Origin: Methanosarcinales archaeon
GTDB lineage: Archaea; Halobacteriota; Methanosarcinia; Methanosarcinales; Methanogasteraceae
Length of the DNA: 5,657 nucleotides
Direction of reading: 5' to 3'
Assembly: GCA_030666765.1 (NCBI GenBank)
Contig: DAOUXE010000093.1
Coordinates: 1-5,657 of the forward strand
Positions 5,524 to 5,657 of this stretch are shown here, piece by piece (the stretch's first letter is position 1; each line of letters opens with the position of its first letter). The notes under the pieces were generated by a model. It had not been told where the DNA came from. It made no database searches and worked only from the letters and a program-made list of their open reading frames with translations. A program made the position numbers and the translations under genes.

Positions 5524-5553
5524 TCAGACAGGTCGATCAATCGATAAGTCTGA
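5524..5553 (+). promoter_or_regulatory. interrupted dyad in the leader of the right-edge gene
   Basis: TCAGAC (5524-5529) pairs with GTCTGA (5548-5553), and inside it TCGAT (5533-5537) pairs with ATCGA (5540-5544), all about one centre. In RNA this would be a two-part stem with an internal loop, ending four bases before the Shine-Dalgarno site. In DNA the inner part repeats the CGATYAATCG core of the upstream palindrome. It could act as either. Confidence 0.45.
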
Positions 5554-5572
5554 GCAAAAGGAGGCAAATAAC

Positions 5573-5657
5573 ATGAACAACCACAAACACCACGACAACG
5601 AACAGCGCCCGGATGAAAACCCGTTCAGGCACCTCCTGAAGAGAGCACTGCTACATC
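5573..5657 (+). CDS. unrecognised protein, 5' end only
   Basis: A strong Shine-Dalgarno site, AAGGAGG at 5558-5564, lies eight bases before ATG 5573. The 28 codons visible before the window ends encode MNNHKHHDNEQRPDENPFRH followed by LLKRALLH. The start is hydrophilic and rich in His, Asn, Asp and Glu, then turns basic and somewhat hydrophobic. This could be a cytoplasmic tail before a membrane segment, but the sequence stops too soon to tell. I do not recognise it. It has its own promoter with palindromic sites, so it appears to be separately regulated from tpiA and the NTPase gene. Confidence 0.75.
   Translation, partial: MNNHKHHDNEQRPDENPFRHLLKRALLH

Overview
The window looks like chromosomal DNA from a euryarchaeote of the methanogen or alkane-oxidiser type (Methanosarcinales, ANME or Syntrophoarchaeum-like; the exact lineage cannot be fixed here). 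The grounds are a YcaO protein resembling the methanogen enzyme that thioamidates McrA glycine, a short archaeal-type triosephosphate isomerase of about 224 residues, a THEP1-type NTPase, TATA boxes some 25 bases before likely transcript starts, and Shine-Dalgarno sites matching GGAGGTGA. The window is mostly core metabolism with a few interesting regulatory stretches. I see no phage genes, transposase, CRISPR array, tRNA or rRNA.

Layout. Bases 1-359 hold no confident gene. Three genes then lie on the minus strand, read right to left: hemL (2470-3732), an RdgB/HAM1-type XTP/dITP diphosphatase (1724-2278) and ycaO (360-1646). Two tandem hairpin repeats of a dispersed-repeat type separate hemL from rdgB. 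The 258 bases upstream of hemL form a divergent control region with a strong TATA box for hemL, a possible leader ORF, and GTGTG repeats at 11-base spacing. Facing right is a small ribbon-helix-helix (RHH) DNA-binding gene broken by a frameshift (3991-4144). It is followed by tpiA (4186-4860) and a THEP1 NTPase (4864-5400), which almost touch and probably form an operon. The last 170 bases carry a new promoter with two copies of a CGATYAATCG palindrome, then the start of an unrecognised gene with a His-rich N-terminus that runs off the edge.

How the genes fit together. HemL makes 5-aminolevulinate, the tetrapyrrole precursor that leads to coenzyme F430 of methyl-coenzyme M reductase. YcaO modifies the McrA subunit of that same enzyme, so two of the minus-strand genes can be tied to MCR by inference. 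RdgB and THEP1 both hydrolyse nucleoside triphosphates, and TpiA is central glycolysis/gluconeogenesis. I found no undescribed multi-gene system. The least explained signals are the paired palindromes at the right edge, the phased repeats beside the broken RHH gene, and the tandem hairpins.
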